64,000 nt of DNA from Oscillospiraceae bacterium (GCA_017438745.1 JAFRUS010000007.1:62001-126000), one strand, 5' to 3'. Positions 15,510 through 24,458 are shown, counted from the stretch's first letter. The notes: generated by a model from the letters alone, not told the origin. Made by a program: numbers and translations.

Positions 15510-17846
15510 ATGAGCACAGAAAAAAAACGTCGTAAAATCATGCGATTAAAAGGTTCTGTGTTGTTTACAACACTTGTTGTCATGATTCTCATACTCCTTA
15601 TAATGCTGTCGGCCATCGGTCTGGCAGGCATGGCAAGTAAGCGTGCATATTCCACTTGGTATGATAATCAGACAAAATACACGGCTCAGGATTTGGTCGA
15701 TAATGTAATTGAAACATTAGGTCCTTCTGGTTCTAACAAGGCTCTCGGTGGTCAGATAGTAGGCAAACTGCAGCATAAAGGTGATAAAGTTGATTTGGAA
15801 GTCAAAGTCGGAGGAAACAGTACTATACCGGGTTATGGTGAAGTACAGAAGTTGACGTTTGAAAATGCCGGAACAAATAAAGGCAATTTTACAATTTCAG
15901 GACTAACGGGTCATGATAATGAAGCAATTATCAAGGTTTCAGCTCAGGTTTCTATGGGCGGCGAAATTTCGACTTATTCCACATATGTTGTTGGTCAGGC
16001 ACTGAATAACAGAGCAGACGGAAATGGCGGCGGATACATAGCACTTGCTGATCTTAAAGGCGGATCCGGATCAAACGATGCACCGCTTACTATAGGTAGA
16101 TTTTATGCTGGTATTGATGATAAGATTGACAAGACAGCTGGCGGTAACCAAACTATCAATGCTGGTGATATATTTATCAATACTGATGAATATCACTTTA
16201 ACGCGAAAAAGAATGACCCTGCAGGTATTATTTTAGGACGTAACGATCCTGTAAATGGTTATTATGGTGGCATGAGAGTGACAGGTAATATGACTTTACA
16301 GAACGGTCTTCTTATTCAGTCACAGTATCCTCCGTCATACATTACAGATATGTCGTCCGAAAATTTTTACAATATTCCTTATCTTTATATTGACGGTGAG
16401 TTCAGTGCATCATCTGATGAGATAAGTTGTGTTGATTACAACGGAAGACCTGGTCTTCTTAACCTTTACTGCAATAATTTCAATTTTGGCAATAATATTA
16501 AACTGTCAGGCAATATGAATATTATGACAATGGGTGAAGGTGTGGACAATACTCTTAAACTGGAGTCATCTAAACTTACAGACTGGGCATCAGCAACAGT
16601 AAGTGGTGTGACAAATAAAGGTAACTTTGAAAGCGGTAATTTCTATTGTAAAGGAAACTTCAATAAATCCGGCAACGATTATGAAATTGACGGTGATTTG
16701 TGTGTTGTTGGTAATCTGAATGTAAGTTCAGGAAAAATAACAGTTCATAATGGTGATGTATATGTAGGCGGATCAGTATCCGGAACAGTGGAAGTAGATG
16801 CTGGAAGAAAGATCAAAGATGGTCTTGGAACATCGACAGCAACATATCTTCAGAACCTAAAAAATCTTGATAATGCAAAAGAAGCAGACGGAGTAACAAA
16901 GACTTATCCGAATGCGACTGTTGCAGCATCAAGGTTTGAAACTGCATATAAGTTAAAAGATGGTACAACTGATTATGTTCAGACTTTGGATAATGTAAAA
17001 AAACAGTTTAAGGATACTGCAGACCCGACAAAGTATATGAATGTTGTTGAAACATCAAAGTATACTGGTACTGATAAATGGAACGGAGTAGGACCTATTA
17101 CAACATCATGCATTTGGGATAATACTACATGCCTGAATGGTGATACAAATAAGAAACTCAGCGACGGTGTTGATGGAACAATATTAATTAATCCTGGTGC
17201 AAATGAACTCTGGATTAATATAGCTCCTTCATTAAACTGCATTAATCAGAAGACTATAATTGTTGATGATTCAGCCGGCGGTTCAGTACGATTCTTTATT
17301 GAAAAAGGAAGCGGAAGCCGTACACTTGAGCTTACCCAGACTAAGATAATAACTAAAACATACAGAGATATGCTTTACAAGAATGATAAGGAAGCTAAGG
17401 ATGAAGGCTCTTCGTTTAATGTAACTCTCAGTACTTATCCAGAAGCAAAGTATGTTCCTCAAATCTATATGTACGCAGCAAGTGACAATAACGTAACAAT
17501 TAAGATGCAGAACGGTGGCTATATGTTTACGGGTGATATCATTGCACCTAAGGCAACATTTGACGCTCAGTCCACCAATGGAGTTAAGCCTAATGTAAAG
17601 TATACAAAGTTTAACTATGTTGATATGGATGGTAACGGTACTGTTGATCCAGGTGAAATGGCTAACCCGGTTACTATAGACAGAAAAATGGATCTTTGTT
17701 ATATTGGTTCACTTGAAGTGGGAACAATTAACGTTAATAACCAGTTTGGTTATCTGTATGTTGATGACCCGCCGACTGGATCAACACCTCCATCATTAGC
17801 TACAGGATTTAGCTGGACTCAGATCGATGGATATTCTACATACTAA
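15510..17846 (+). CDS. Large PilX-like pilus-associated protein
   Basis: A 778-residue protein. After a basic leader comes LKG|SVLFTTLVVMILILLIML, a prepilin-like cleavage site (after Gly15) and hydrophobic helix that resembles PilX N-termini; the Glu at mature position 5 is replaced by Thr. The rest is extracytoplasmic: many short Gly/Asn-rich repeats of the type GNLNVSSGKITVHNGDVYVGG (about 390-440) suggest a beta-helix, followed by a Ca-binding-like DMDGNGTVDPGE loop near 710. The ATG at 15510 has AAGGTGGAGG 7 nt upstream. It is far larger than Gram-negative PilX (about 200 residues). Placed with minor pilins, it is a candidate pilus-tip or adhesive subunit (inference). Confidence 0.65.
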   Translation: MSTEKKRRKIMRLKGSVLFTTLVVMILILLIMLSAIGLAGMASKRAYSTWYDNQTKYTAQDLVDNVIETLGPSGSNKALGGQIVGKLQHKGDKVDLEVKVGGNSTIPGYGEVQKLTFENAGTNKGNFTISGLTGHDNEAIIKVSAQVSMGGEISTYSTYVVGQALNNRADGNGGGYIALADLKGGSGSNDAPLTIGRFYAGIDDKIDKTAGGNQTINAGDIFINTDEYHFNAKKNDPAGIILGRNDPVNGYYGGMRVTGNMTLQNGLLIQSQYPPSYITDMSSENFYNIPYLYIDGEFSASSDEISCVDYNGRPGLLNLYCNNFNFGNNIKLSGNMNIMTMGEGVDNTLKLESSKLTDWASATVSGVTNKGNFESGNFYCKGNFNKSGNDYEIDGDLCVVGNLNVSSGKITVHNGDVYVGGSVSGTVEVDAGRKIKDGLGTSTATYLQNLKNLDNAKEADGVTKTYPNATVAASRFETAYKLKDGTTDYVQTLDNVKKQFKDTADPTKYMNVVETSKYTGTDKWNGVGPITTSCIWDNTTCLNGDTNKKLSDGVDGTILINPGANELWINIAPSLNCINQKTIIVDDSAGGSVRFFIEKGSGSRTLELTQTKIITKTYRDMLYKNDKEAKDEGSSFNVTLSTYPEAKYVPQIYMYAASDNNVTIKMQNGGYMFTGDIIAPKATFDAQSTNGVKPNVKYTKFNYVDMDGNGTVDPGEMANPVTIDRKMDLCYIGSLEVGTINVNNQFGYLYVDDPPTGSTPPSLATGFSWTQIDGYSTY

Positions 17847-17860
17847 ACGGAGGGATTAAT

Positions 17861-18229
17861 ATGAAAGAAAAGAAAAAATTATCCCTTAAGGGTATGACGC
17901 TTATGGAGTGCATTATCGCAATTGCCGTTATGGCTCTGATTGCTATGATCGTTGTAGTGGCAGGTGTTAGTGCTGTTCATAATTTAAGAATAGCGCATAA
18001 TGTTTCTGAAAAAAATGCCGGTCAGTCTCCTTTTGCTTCAGCTAAGCTGAATGCTCAAAAAACTGGAGAAATGACTATTGATCTTCATTCTGCATCTGCA
18101 GGTGACGGAAAGATCGTAGTTGATACTTATGAAGTAAAACAGGCAGAAACGGCTGGAGACAGAGTTGGAAATTACAGATATTTTGTAAATCAGCCAACAG
18201 CTACTCCAAGTCCGACTTCTGGACCGTAA
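17861..18229 (+). CDS. Minor prepilin
   Basis: A 122-residue class III type prepilin. Lysine-rich leader KEKKKLSLKG, predicted PilD cleavage after Gly12, and mature MTLMECIIAIAVMALIAMIVV with the conserved Glu5 needed for assembly. The short C-terminal domain ends in a Pro/Thr/Ser tail (TATPSPTSGP). Located between the PilX-like gene and the PilW-like gene, 14 and 18 nt away, so clearly in the operon. Probably part of the initiating tip complex with its two neighbours; PilV or PilE-like are the closest labels. Confidence 0.75.
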   Translation: MKEKKKLSLKGMTLMECIIAIAVMALIAMIVVVAGVSAVHNLRIAHNVSEKNAGQSPFASAKLNAQKTGEMTIDLHSASAGDGKIVVDTYEVKQAETAGDRVGNYRYFVNQPTATPSPTSGP

Positions 18230-18247
18230 CAAGGGGGAAACTTTATA

Positions 18248-19228
18248 ATGAATAAAAAAAGACTTAAAGGTTTCACTCTTATAGAAATGATTATTGTTGT
18301 GGCAATTTTTGGTATGATTATGGCGGCTGTTCTTAGTTTGCTTGATCCTGTCAGAAAGGTGTATACAAGAACATATGTTGAATCCGATGCACAGTCTATC
18401 AGTGAAAACATGCGCCGGTATGTCGGAGATCAAATTCAGTATGCTGACAGATTGTATGCCTATACAAACATGACAATGGACGATACTGTGATACAGGATC
18501 AGGTAAATGATTTTCGAAATAAATTTTATTTTGTTGCAGGTACTGGAGTTCCTACTGGAGAAACAACTGCTGTAACTAAGGAACGTGTTTATCCATACTC
18601 AGCGTTTAAAGGCAATGATGAGATCTATGTACTGCATATAGAAAATCCTGATCCGTCGATTGATTTTTCAAGTGGTACAGTAACGCTTCCTGTATCCGGC
18701 AGTATGCTTGGTAAAATATCTGTATCAACATACAAAGGCGGTGTTAAGCAGCCAGATACGTTTGTTTGGTCTGAAGTTACTGACTATTATGAAGACTATG
18801 CCTTTGATATTACTCTGCAGTCTGCTGTGAAGGTTAGTGCAGGTGGAACAGATGAATATAAGTTTGTTGATATTGACGGTACAGCCGATCCTATGACAAG
18901 CAAAATCAACCCTAACAACCTTGCAATGGGAATCAAAATGTACAGAAAAACTCCTATCAAAGGCAATTATTCAAATGCCAGCGTTGAGGACTCATATGTA
19001 AACAGAACTATCACATTTAAGCTGAAGAATCTGATATCTAAAACCAATGCTTTATCTGATGAGATCATTGAATTCCAGAATGATAAATTCAGTAATGAGA
19101 ATGTAAGAAGATTCAGATGGTTTGATAATACTAAGGCACCGAATGCTGAGTCTGTTTCAGGTGCATCAGCATCAAAAGATATTTATTTTATCTATACTAA
19201 AGTTCCATATATCGAAAAAATAAGCTGA
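18248..19228 (+). CDS. PilW-like minor prepilin
   Basis: A 326-residue prepilin with leader MNKKRLKG and mature FTLIEMIIVVAIFGMIMAAV (Glu5 present), followed by a large extracytoplasmic domain with beta-rich segments. Length and position after a small prepilin suggest the PilW/GspJ slot of the minor-pilin complex. A GGGGGAAA site precedes the ATG. Last gene of the first T4P run: a strong bidirectional terminator separates it from the opposing pilD. Confidence 0.72.
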   Translation: MNKKRLKGFTLIEMIIVVAIFGMIMAAVLSLLDPVRKVYTRTYVESDAQSISENMRRYVGDQIQYADRLYAYTNMTMDDTVIQDQVNDFRNKFYFVAGTGVPTGETTAVTKERVYPYSAFKGNDEIYVLHIENPDPSIDFSSGTVTLPVSGSMLGKISVSTYKGGVKQPDTFVWSEVTDYYEDYAFDITLQSAVKVSAGGTDEYKFVDIDGTADPMTSKINPNNLAMGIKMYRKTPIKGNYSNASVEDSYVNRTITFKLKNLISKTNALSDEIIEFQNDKFSNENVRRFRWFDNTKAPNAESVSGASASKDIYFIYTKVPYIEKIS

Positions 19229-19274
19229 TAAAAAACAAGGCAGTCTTTGCACTGCAAAGACTGCCTTAATTTTT
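19229..19274. terminator. Bidirectional terminator between the PilW-like gene and pilD
   Basis: Perfect 14-bp stem AAGGCAGTCTTTGC/GCAAAGACTGCCTT with a 3-nt loop, flanked by an A-run on the left and T-rich sequence on the right, so it can act on both converging transcripts. Confidence 0.85.
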
Positions 19275-19283
19275 AATGCTTAT

Positions 19284-20144
19284 TTATCTTAAAAGCATTG
19301 AGTAAACCTCAGGTGCTTTTAACATGTTTAAGTACCAGTCAATCATCTGATTGCCGAACAGGGAACCGAATACAAGCCCTATTGCTAAATACGGACCGAA
19401 AGCAAGTTTGGATTCTTTGCCTTTAGCTTTGGCGATAATACCGACAACAGCTGCAGTAAAGATACCAATTAAAGCTGAGGCACAAATGCATTTAGGACCT
19501 ATAAGAAGTCCCGAAACGAGCATCAGAAACGTATCACCAAGTTCTATTCCTCTGAAGTCTTCTCCGTATTTTTTCTTTATGAAAATACGTGAAACTTCAC
19601 CGATAATAAAGAACGGAACGCTTATTGCAAGTGCACCGATAATTCTCTGGGGAATGGTGATAGTGTGACCGAAAATCACATCTAGAACAGCCAGGATAAC
19701 GATGAGTCCAAGCTGACTCGGGTAGATCTCCATTGTATCGTAGTCGATAAAACCGATAACGATAAGAACGGAAAAGAAAAGTGCTATAAGAATTGCGTGA
19801 ACCGGGTAGTTCATGACATCAATAAATGTCAGAGCTAACATATAAAGAAACCAGTTCAGACTTTCGACAAGCGGATAACGCTTCGAGATCGGTTCTTTGC
19901 AGTTTCTGCATTTACCTTTAAGAATAAGCCAGCTGAAGACCGGAACGTTATCATAAAAGCGGATCTTAGCACCGCATTTAGGACAGTGGGAACTCCTCTT
20001 TACAAGAGAACGTTCAGCCGGATCCTCAAGTGGGAGACGGTAAATACAGACGTTTAGGAAACTGCCAATACACAGTCCAAAAAATGAAATGATGATATAC
20101 GCTATAAAGTAAGCGGGTATATCAAGAAATCGAAAATAGATCAT
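19284..20144 (-). CDS. pilD: Prepilin peptidase PilD
   Basis: Membrane aspartyl protease that removes prepilin leaders and usually N-methylates the new N-terminus. The 286-residue protein starts with the A24 family FGLCIGSFLNVCIYRLP motif, then the methyltransferase-associated zinc cysteines (CPKC...CRNC) between about 54 and 85, and six to seven further hydrophobic helices. The catalytic aspartates are expected at GFIDYDT and LGDTFL. It is the only T4P gene on the minus strand and its substrates are the four prepilins here. Its own promoter lies upstream (TTGAAT/TAGAAT) and AGGAGG precedes the ATG. Confidence 0.93.
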   Translation of the reverse strand: MIYFRFLDIPAYFIAYIIISFFGLCIGSFLNVCIYRLPLEDPAERSLVKRSSHCPKCGAKIRFYDNVPVFSWLILKGKCRNCKEPISKRYPLVESLNWFLYMLALTFIDVMNYPVHAILIALFFSVLIVIGFIDYDTMEIYPSQLGLIVILAVLDVIFGHTITIPQRIIGALAISVPFFIIGEVSRIFIKKKYGEDFRGIELGDTFLMLVSGLLIGPKCICASALIGIFTAAVVGIIAKAKGKESKLAFGPYLAIGLVFGSLFGNQMIDWYLNMLKAPEVYSMLLR

Positions 20145-20180
20145 GATCTATCCTCCTATATTATATAATTTTATATCATC

Positions 20181-20209
20181 ATTCTAACATAAAAGACTAC
20201 ATTATTCAA
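20181..20209 (-). promoter_or_regulatory. Promoter of pilD
   Basis: Read on the minus strand: TTGAAT, 17-bp spacer, TAGAAT with a TG one base upstream (extended -10). It lies in the 95-nt gap shared with the divergent pilB gene. Confidence 0.6.
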
Positions 20210-20239
20210 GAAATTTTTTTAAGGAGTTGAAGGCCGGTT

Positions 20240-21910
20240 ATGAGAAACATACCAATAGGTCAGTATCTTGTTGAACAGAACATGATTTCAAACGAGCAGC
20301 TTGAAAGAGTTCTTTTCGCACAGCGTGAATCACAGGGATCAAAGCGTTTCGGTGAAGTTATCGTTGACATGGGCTATATGTCCGAAATCAAATTTGCACA
20401 GGCACTTGCAGGAAAACTTAAGGTACCTTACGTTGACCTTGCAACATTCAAGATCGATGATGAGGCAGTAAGCAAGATTCCTGAATCACTTGCGAAGAAG
20501 CATACTGTTATCGCTATTGACATCGTAGGTAAGAGACTTACAGTAGCAACAGACGATCCTATCAACTTTAATATCCTCGAAGATATTAAGGTGATCACAG
20601 GTATGGATACTATCCCTGTTCTTGCTACACGTTCTTCCATCAACAAGGCTATTGGTGAAAAGTACACAATGGCAAACATCGACAGCGTTAATGAGAGCCT
20701 CAGCCAGTTCGGTACTGAGCAGCTCAATGACGAAGAGTCGAAGGAAAGAGTTGAAAGTGCTCCTATCGTTAAGCTCGCTACTACAATCGTAGAAAACTCA
20801 TTCCGAGCAGAAGCTACCGATATTCATATCGAACCATTCAAGACATTTACAAGAATCCGTATCCGTGTAAACGGTGACCTTATCGAACTCATGAGCGTTT
20901 CAAGTGCAGTACAGAGTGCTCTTGCAACACGTATCAAGCTCATTTCCGGTATGAACATCGCTGAAAAGCGTGTTCCTCAGGACGGTCGTTTCTCACAGGT
21001 AGTTGACGGTACTGAACTTGATGTCCGTGTATCTTCACTTCCTACAGTAAACGGTGAAAAGATAGTTATCCGAATTCTTTCAACCGGTCAGATCGCACTT
21101 CGTAAGATCACAGACCTCGGTATGAACGATTATAACTACAAGATGTTCGAAAGCATGCTCAAGTGCCCTCACGGCGTTATGCTCGTTACAGGACCTACCG
21201 GTTCAGGTAAAACAACAACTCTTTACGCTGCCCTCGGTGAGATTGCTAAGCCGCACGTAAACGTTGTAACTGTTGAAGACCCGGTCGAAAAGAACATCGA
21301 AGGTATCAACCAGTGTCAGGTTAATGCGAAGGCTGGTATGACATTCTCAGCAGCCCTCCGTTCTATCCTCCGTCAGGACCCTGATATCGTAATGATCGGT
21401 GAAATGCGTGACTCTGAGACTGCGGATATCGCGATCAGAGCTGCTATTACTGGTCACTTAGTTCTTTCAACACTTCATACTAACGACGCTGCTTCTACAA
21501 TCGTTCGTCTTATCGATATGGGTGTTGCACCGTACATGGTTGCTACATCACTCATCGGCGTTGTTGCTCAGCGACTTGTTAAGTGCATTTGTCCTAAGTG
21601 CCGTCGTCCGAGAATGTCAACAGACGAAGAAAACCAGCTCATGCACATTAATCAGTCTGTTCAGATCTATGATGCAGTTGGCTGCCCTGAGTGTAACAAC
21701 ACAGGTTATAAGGGAAGAACTGCTATTCATGAAATTATTCACTGTACATCAGGTATTTCAACACTTATCGCTGAAAGTGCCGGCAAGGAACAGCTCGAAG
21801 AAGCTGCCAAGCGAAACGGTACAAAACTTCTCCGTGATAACGTTGCAGAACTCGTACAGCAGGGTAGAACTACTATCGACGAACTTGTTCGTGTTACTTA
21901 TTCTGTATAA
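20240..21910 (+). CDS. pilB: Type IV pilus extension ATPase PilB
   Basis: Cytoplasmic hexameric motor for pilus polymerisation. There are 556 residues: N-terminal MshEN-type domain (about 1-150; GQYLVEQNMIS, RFGEVIVDMGY), then the N2 domain and RecA-like core with Walker A GPTGSGKTTT at 318-327, the Asp box, Walker B (DPDIVMIGEMRD) and the His box, and a C-terminal tetracysteine zinc site (CPKC...CPEC). The MshEN domain binds c-di-GMP in several homologues, which suggests second-messenger control. AAGGAG upstream of the ATG. pilT follows 23 nt later. Confidence 0.94.
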   Translation: MRNIPIGQYLVEQNMISNEQLERVLFAQRESQGSKRFGEVIVDMGYMSEIKFAQALAGKLKVPYVDLATFKIDDEAVSKIPESLAKKHTVIAIDIVGKRLTVATDDPINFNILEDIKVITGMDTIPVLATRSSINKAIGEKYTMANIDSVNESLSQFGTEQLNDEESKERVESAPIVKLATTIVENSFRAEATDIHIEPFKTFTRIRIRVNGDLIELMSVSSAVQSALATRIKLISGMNIAEKRVPQDGRFSQVVDGTELDVRVSSLPTVNGEKIVIRILSTGQIALRKITDLGMNDYNYKMFESMLKCPHGVMLVTGPTGSGKTTTLYAALGEIAKPHVNVVTVEDPVEKNIEGINQCQVNAKAGMTFSAALRSILRQDPDIVMIGEMRDSETADIAIRAAITGHLVLSTLHTNDAASTIVRLIDMGVAPYMVATSLIGVVAQRLVKCICPKCRRPRMSTDEENQLMHINQSVQIYDAVGCPECNNTGYKGRTAIHEIIHCTSGISTLIAESAGKEQLEEAAKRNGTKLLRDNVAELVQQGRTTIDELVRVTYSV

Positions 21911-21933
21911 TATCAAACGGAGGTTTGTAGAAA

Positions 21934-23004
21934 ATGCTAATAGATATTGATAAGATACTTGATGAAGCCAGAGTACTTGGCTGCTCTGACTTACATTTCA
22001 CATTCGGCATGGCGCCGGTCGTAAGACTTAACGGTAATCTCAGAAAGCTCAGTTCATATGATCTTATGGACGAGGAAGCTATTTCTGATATCGCTCACAG
22101 GATCTGTCCTGAAGAACTTCGCGACAGACTTAACAAGCACCTTGACTGCGACTTCTCATACGTAACAAAGAGAGGTTACCGTCACAGAGTTAACGTATTC
22201 CGTCAGAGATATCATACAGCGATAGCTCTCCGTCTTCTCAGAAACGATATTCCTACTCTCGAGGACCTCGGACTTCCTCCGATCCTTGCAGACTTCGCTA
22301 TGAGACCAAGAGGCCTTGTGCTCATCACAGGTCCTACAGGTTCAGGTAAGTCAACATCTCTTGCAGCTATGCTTGACTACGCTAACCTCAACAAGAGCGC
22401 TCACATCATCACTATCGAAGACCCTATCGAATACGTTCACGAACACAAGAGATGTATGGTAAACCAGCGTGAGATCGGTCCTGACGTTCCTGACTTCGCA
22501 GGCGCGCTCCGTTCAGCTCTCCGTGAAGACCCTGATATCATCCTCGTAGGTGAAATGCGTGACCTGGAGACAGTTACAGCTGCCGTAACAGCGGCCGAAA
22601 CCGGTCACCTGGTTCTTTCAACACTTCATACAACATCTGCCGCTGATACAATCAACCGTATCATCGACGTTTATCCTGAATACCAGCAGTCTCAGATCAG
22701 AACACAGCTTGCCAACGTTCTCGTTGGTATCATGGCTCAGACACTTATCCCTAAGGCTGACGGTAAGGGACGTATAGCTGCAATGGAAATACTCAACGTT
22801 ACTGACGCTGTATCTGCAATGATCCGTGACAACAAGGTTCATCTCATCCAGTCTGCTATCCAGACAGGTAAGCAGTTCGGCATGATGTGTCTCGACCAGG
22901 AGCTCGCTCGTATGGTAAGAATGGGCATCATCCACGAAGGCGATGCGCTTGATAAGTGCCAGGACAAGATAGAATTCTATCGTTTCCTCAACTCAGGAGA
23001 TTAA
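21934..23004 (+). CDS. pilT: Type IV pilus retraction ATPase PilT
   Basis: Motor for pilus disassembly and twitching. At 356 residues it lacks the MshEN domain and zinc cysteines of PilB, as expected. Walker A GPTGSGKSTS at 133-142, Walker B DPDIILVGEMRDLET, and the AIRNLIRE-equivalent helix ending in YRFLN. PilT implies dynamic, retractile pili rather than a static type II pseudopilus. AACGGAGG precedes the ATG; a strong terminator follows. Confidence 0.94.
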   Translation: MLIDIDKILDEARVLGCSDLHFTFGMAPVVRLNGNLRKLSSYDLMDEEAISDIAHRICPEELRDRLNKHLDCDFSYVTKRGYRHRVNVFRQRYHTAIALRLLRNDIPTLEDLGLPPILADFAMRPRGLVLITGPTGSGKSTSLAAMLDYANLNKSAHIITIEDPIEYVHEHKRCMVNQREIGPDVPDFAGALRSALREDPDIILVGEMRDLETVTAAVTAAETGHLVLSTLHTTSAADTINRIIDVYPEYQQSQIRTQLANVLVGIMAQTLIPKADGKGRIAAMEILNVTDAVSAMIRDNKVHLIQSAIQTGKQFGMMCLDQELARMVRMGIIHEGDALDKCQDKIEFYRFLNSGD

Positions 23005-23030
23005 TTTATAGTTTGTCATAAACCAGAACG

Positions 23031-23075
23031 CCGGAACCATTGAACACTTCGTTTAATGGTTCCGGTGTTTTTGTT
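23031..23075 (+). terminator. Terminator after pilT
   Basis: Perfect 11-bp stem CCGGAACCATT/AATGGTTCCGG followed by TGTTTTTGTTGTT. Confidence 0.85.
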
Positions 23076-23174
23076 GTTATAAGTAACGTACAGTTAAACT
23101 TGAAAACATACAAATTTAATAAATGAATTTGTACACTTTTGAAATTTAGAGTTTTATAATACAAATAATCATGG

Positions 23175-23245
23175 TATAATTAATGCACTTTGACGGTAAG
23201 GTGACATAAGGAAAACGTTTCAATTGTTACTGACTACAAAGTGTA
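23175..23245 (+). other. Possible upstream promoter and structured RNA before pilA1
   Basis: An extended -10 TGGTATAAT (23172-23180) without a good -35 is followed by a 7-bp inverted repeat CACTTTG (23186-23192)/CAAAGTG (23237-23243) enclosing about 44 nt. The stem would begin at the predicted transcript start. It does not match a riboswitch class known to the reader; it could be a leader structure or a small RNA. Confidence 0.3.
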
Positions 23246-23266
23246 TTGAATTAGTCTGTAATTTTA

Positions 23267-23295
23267 TTGACAGTGAAAACAGGCAGTGTTATAAT
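23267..23295 (+). promoter_or_regulatory. Strong promoter of pilin gene pilA1
   Basis: Consensus TTGACA (23267-23272), 17-bp spacer, TATAAT (23290-23295) with TG one base upstream. The leader to the start codon is about 104 nt and contains a GATCGT (23330-23335)/ACGATC (23344-23349) hairpin. Confidence 0.85.
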
Positions 23296-23405
23296 TTAAG
23301 AAAACATGGGGAGTTATGTTTAGGGTTTAGATCGTGATCAGGGACGATCAGTAGTATGTAGTATTGTAGTATAAGAAATGTCAAAATAAGAAAGGGGTAT
23401 ACAAA

Positions 23406-23891
23406 ATGAAAAAGACAAAAGGTTTTACACTCATCGAACTTATCGTGGTTATTGCTATCATAGGAGTTCTTGCAGCAATACTTATTCCGGCAATGATGGG
23501 ATGGGTAATGAAGTCAAGAGTAACTACTTATAACAATAACGCAAGTGAAATTTGTACGCAGCTACAGATAACAATGACAGACCTTGATCGTAACGGTATC
23601 AGCGTAGTTGGTCCTGTTACTGTAGAGTTTGTTGGTTCAACATGCTCAAATCCGTCTGTTCTTAGTGCAGATGTAAAAAAAGCGTTTGAAGAATGTGCAG
23701 CAAATCTGATGGATATTTCTCATGCTAAGTGGGCAGCTTCCATTCAGAATGGTACTGTAAAAGCGGTTGTCTACACAGAAAATGACTACAAAAACGTAGG
23801 CGGTTTTCCGATTCAGTGTAACAAGGACTATATAACGTTCGGTAAGACTGTTTCAGATTATCTTGACTGTGCAACTTCTGGCTGGACCTGA
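23406..23891 (+). CDS. Major-type type IV pilin (first)
   Basis: A 161-residue prepilin: leader MKKTKG, cleavage before FTLIELIVVIAIIGVLAAIL, Glu5 present, and a globular domain with five cysteines that may form disulfides. Its first 30 mature residues are nearly identical to the second pilin at 24606, including the unusual AMMGWV after the hydrophobic stretch, but the globular domains differ. A single-gene transcript is indicated by its own extended -10 promoter and its own terminator. AAAGGGG is placed 8 nt before the ATG. Related to the Pil proteins that R. albus uses for cellulose adhesion (recalled, not tested). Confidence 0.88.
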   Translation: MKKTKGFTLIELIVVIAIIGVLAAILIPAMMGWVMKSRVTTYNNNASEICTQLQITMTDLDRNGISVVGPVTVEFVGSTCSNPSVLSADVKKAFEECAANLMDISHAKWAASIQNGTVKAVVYTENDYKNVGGFPIQCNKDYITFGKTVSDYLDCATSGWT

Positions 23892-23922
23892 TATCTGACC
23901 GTGAACAATCAAAGATACTATT

Positions 23923-23959
23923 TTACCACCGTGCTTAACTCCACGGTGGTAATTTTTTA
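23923..23959 (+). terminator. Terminator after the first pilin
   Basis: Perfect 11-bp stem TTACCACCGTG/CACGGTGGTAA followed by TTTTTT. Confidence 0.9.
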
Positions 23960-23977
23960 TCTGTGCTACTGTTAGTG

Positions 23978-24006
23978 TTGTATATTCAATTGTTATATGG
24001 CATACT
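23978..24006 (+). promoter_or_regulatory. Promoter of the YgiT-like gene
   Basis: TTGTAT (23978-23983), 17-bp spacer, CATACT (24001-24006) with TGG directly upstream. The sequence TGG(T/C)ATACTTATAGTGATA also occurs at the promoter near 48217. The expected start at about 24013 leaves a leader of about 8 nt. Confidence 0.5.
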
Positions 24007-24020
24007 TATAGTGATAAACA

Positions 24021-24251
24021 ATGAGATGTTTACTTTGTAAATCTGATTCTTTAGTAAAATCCCAGAATACATATTTCGCCCAACTCGATAATTGCTACGT
24101 TATTCTCGAAAACGTTCCGTGCTATAAATGCGCTCAATGCGGTGAAGTGGTTTATTCTGCTTCGATTATGGAGAAAATTGAAAAAATTTTGGAGAAGGTT
24201 CAGAATATTGCCAGCAAGATTTTTATCATGGATTATTCTAAAACAGCATGA
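24021..24251 (+). CDS. Orphan YgiT-type zinc finger protein
   Basis: A 76-residue protein with CLLC near the N-terminus, then a segment ENVPCYKCAQCGEVVYS typical of YgiT/MqsA-type zinc domains, and a C-terminal helix rich in Lys/Ile. In MqsRA-like or DUF4258/YgiT pairs this domain is the antitoxin, normally preceded or followed by a toxin gene, and often has an HTH domain after it. Neither is present here: it is flanked by two pilin genes, each with its own terminator. No ribosome binding site precedes the ATG and the promoter leaves only a few nt of leader, so it may be translated leaderless. It could be a relic antitoxin or a free regulator. Confidence 0.65.
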   Translation: MRCLLCKSDSLVKSQNTYFAQLDNCYVILENVPCYKCAQCGEVVYSASIMEKIEKILEKVQNIASKIFIMDYSKTA

Positions 24252-24284
24252 TTAAGGCACTGTTAACGGCGCAATCACCTTTGT

Positions 24285-24333
24285 CGGACAGGAAAAGATA
24301 GTAAAAACTATCCTTTTTCTGTCCGATTTTTTA
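24285..24333 (+). terminator. Terminator after the YgiT-like gene
   Basis: Long stem TCGGACAGGAAAAGATAG paired (one bulge) with CTATCCTTTTTCTGTCCGA, followed by TTTTTT. Confidence 0.9.
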
Positions 24334-24458
24334 TGCTTATAGGAGTGAATAATAATGCACAAACTATATAGTTTGCATGAAAGGGACGAAACTTAAACGA
24401 TTGAGATTTGGCTAATTTGAATATACCTACAATCTTCCTTTTGCAGCCTTCAAATTCG

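Noticed and set aside
11819..23004. Type II secretion system or competence pseudopilus
   Set aside because: A PilT retraction ATPase and two abundant pilins indicate dynamic type IV pili; no ComEA/ComEC genes accompany it.
24354..24450. Possible c-di-GMP-I riboswitch before the second pilin (GGGACG and GCAGCC blocks, hairpin before them)
   Set aside because: The fragments lie upstream of the strong promoter at 24459, and the GCAAAC and GACGCAAAGC core blocks of the aptamer are absent or altered.
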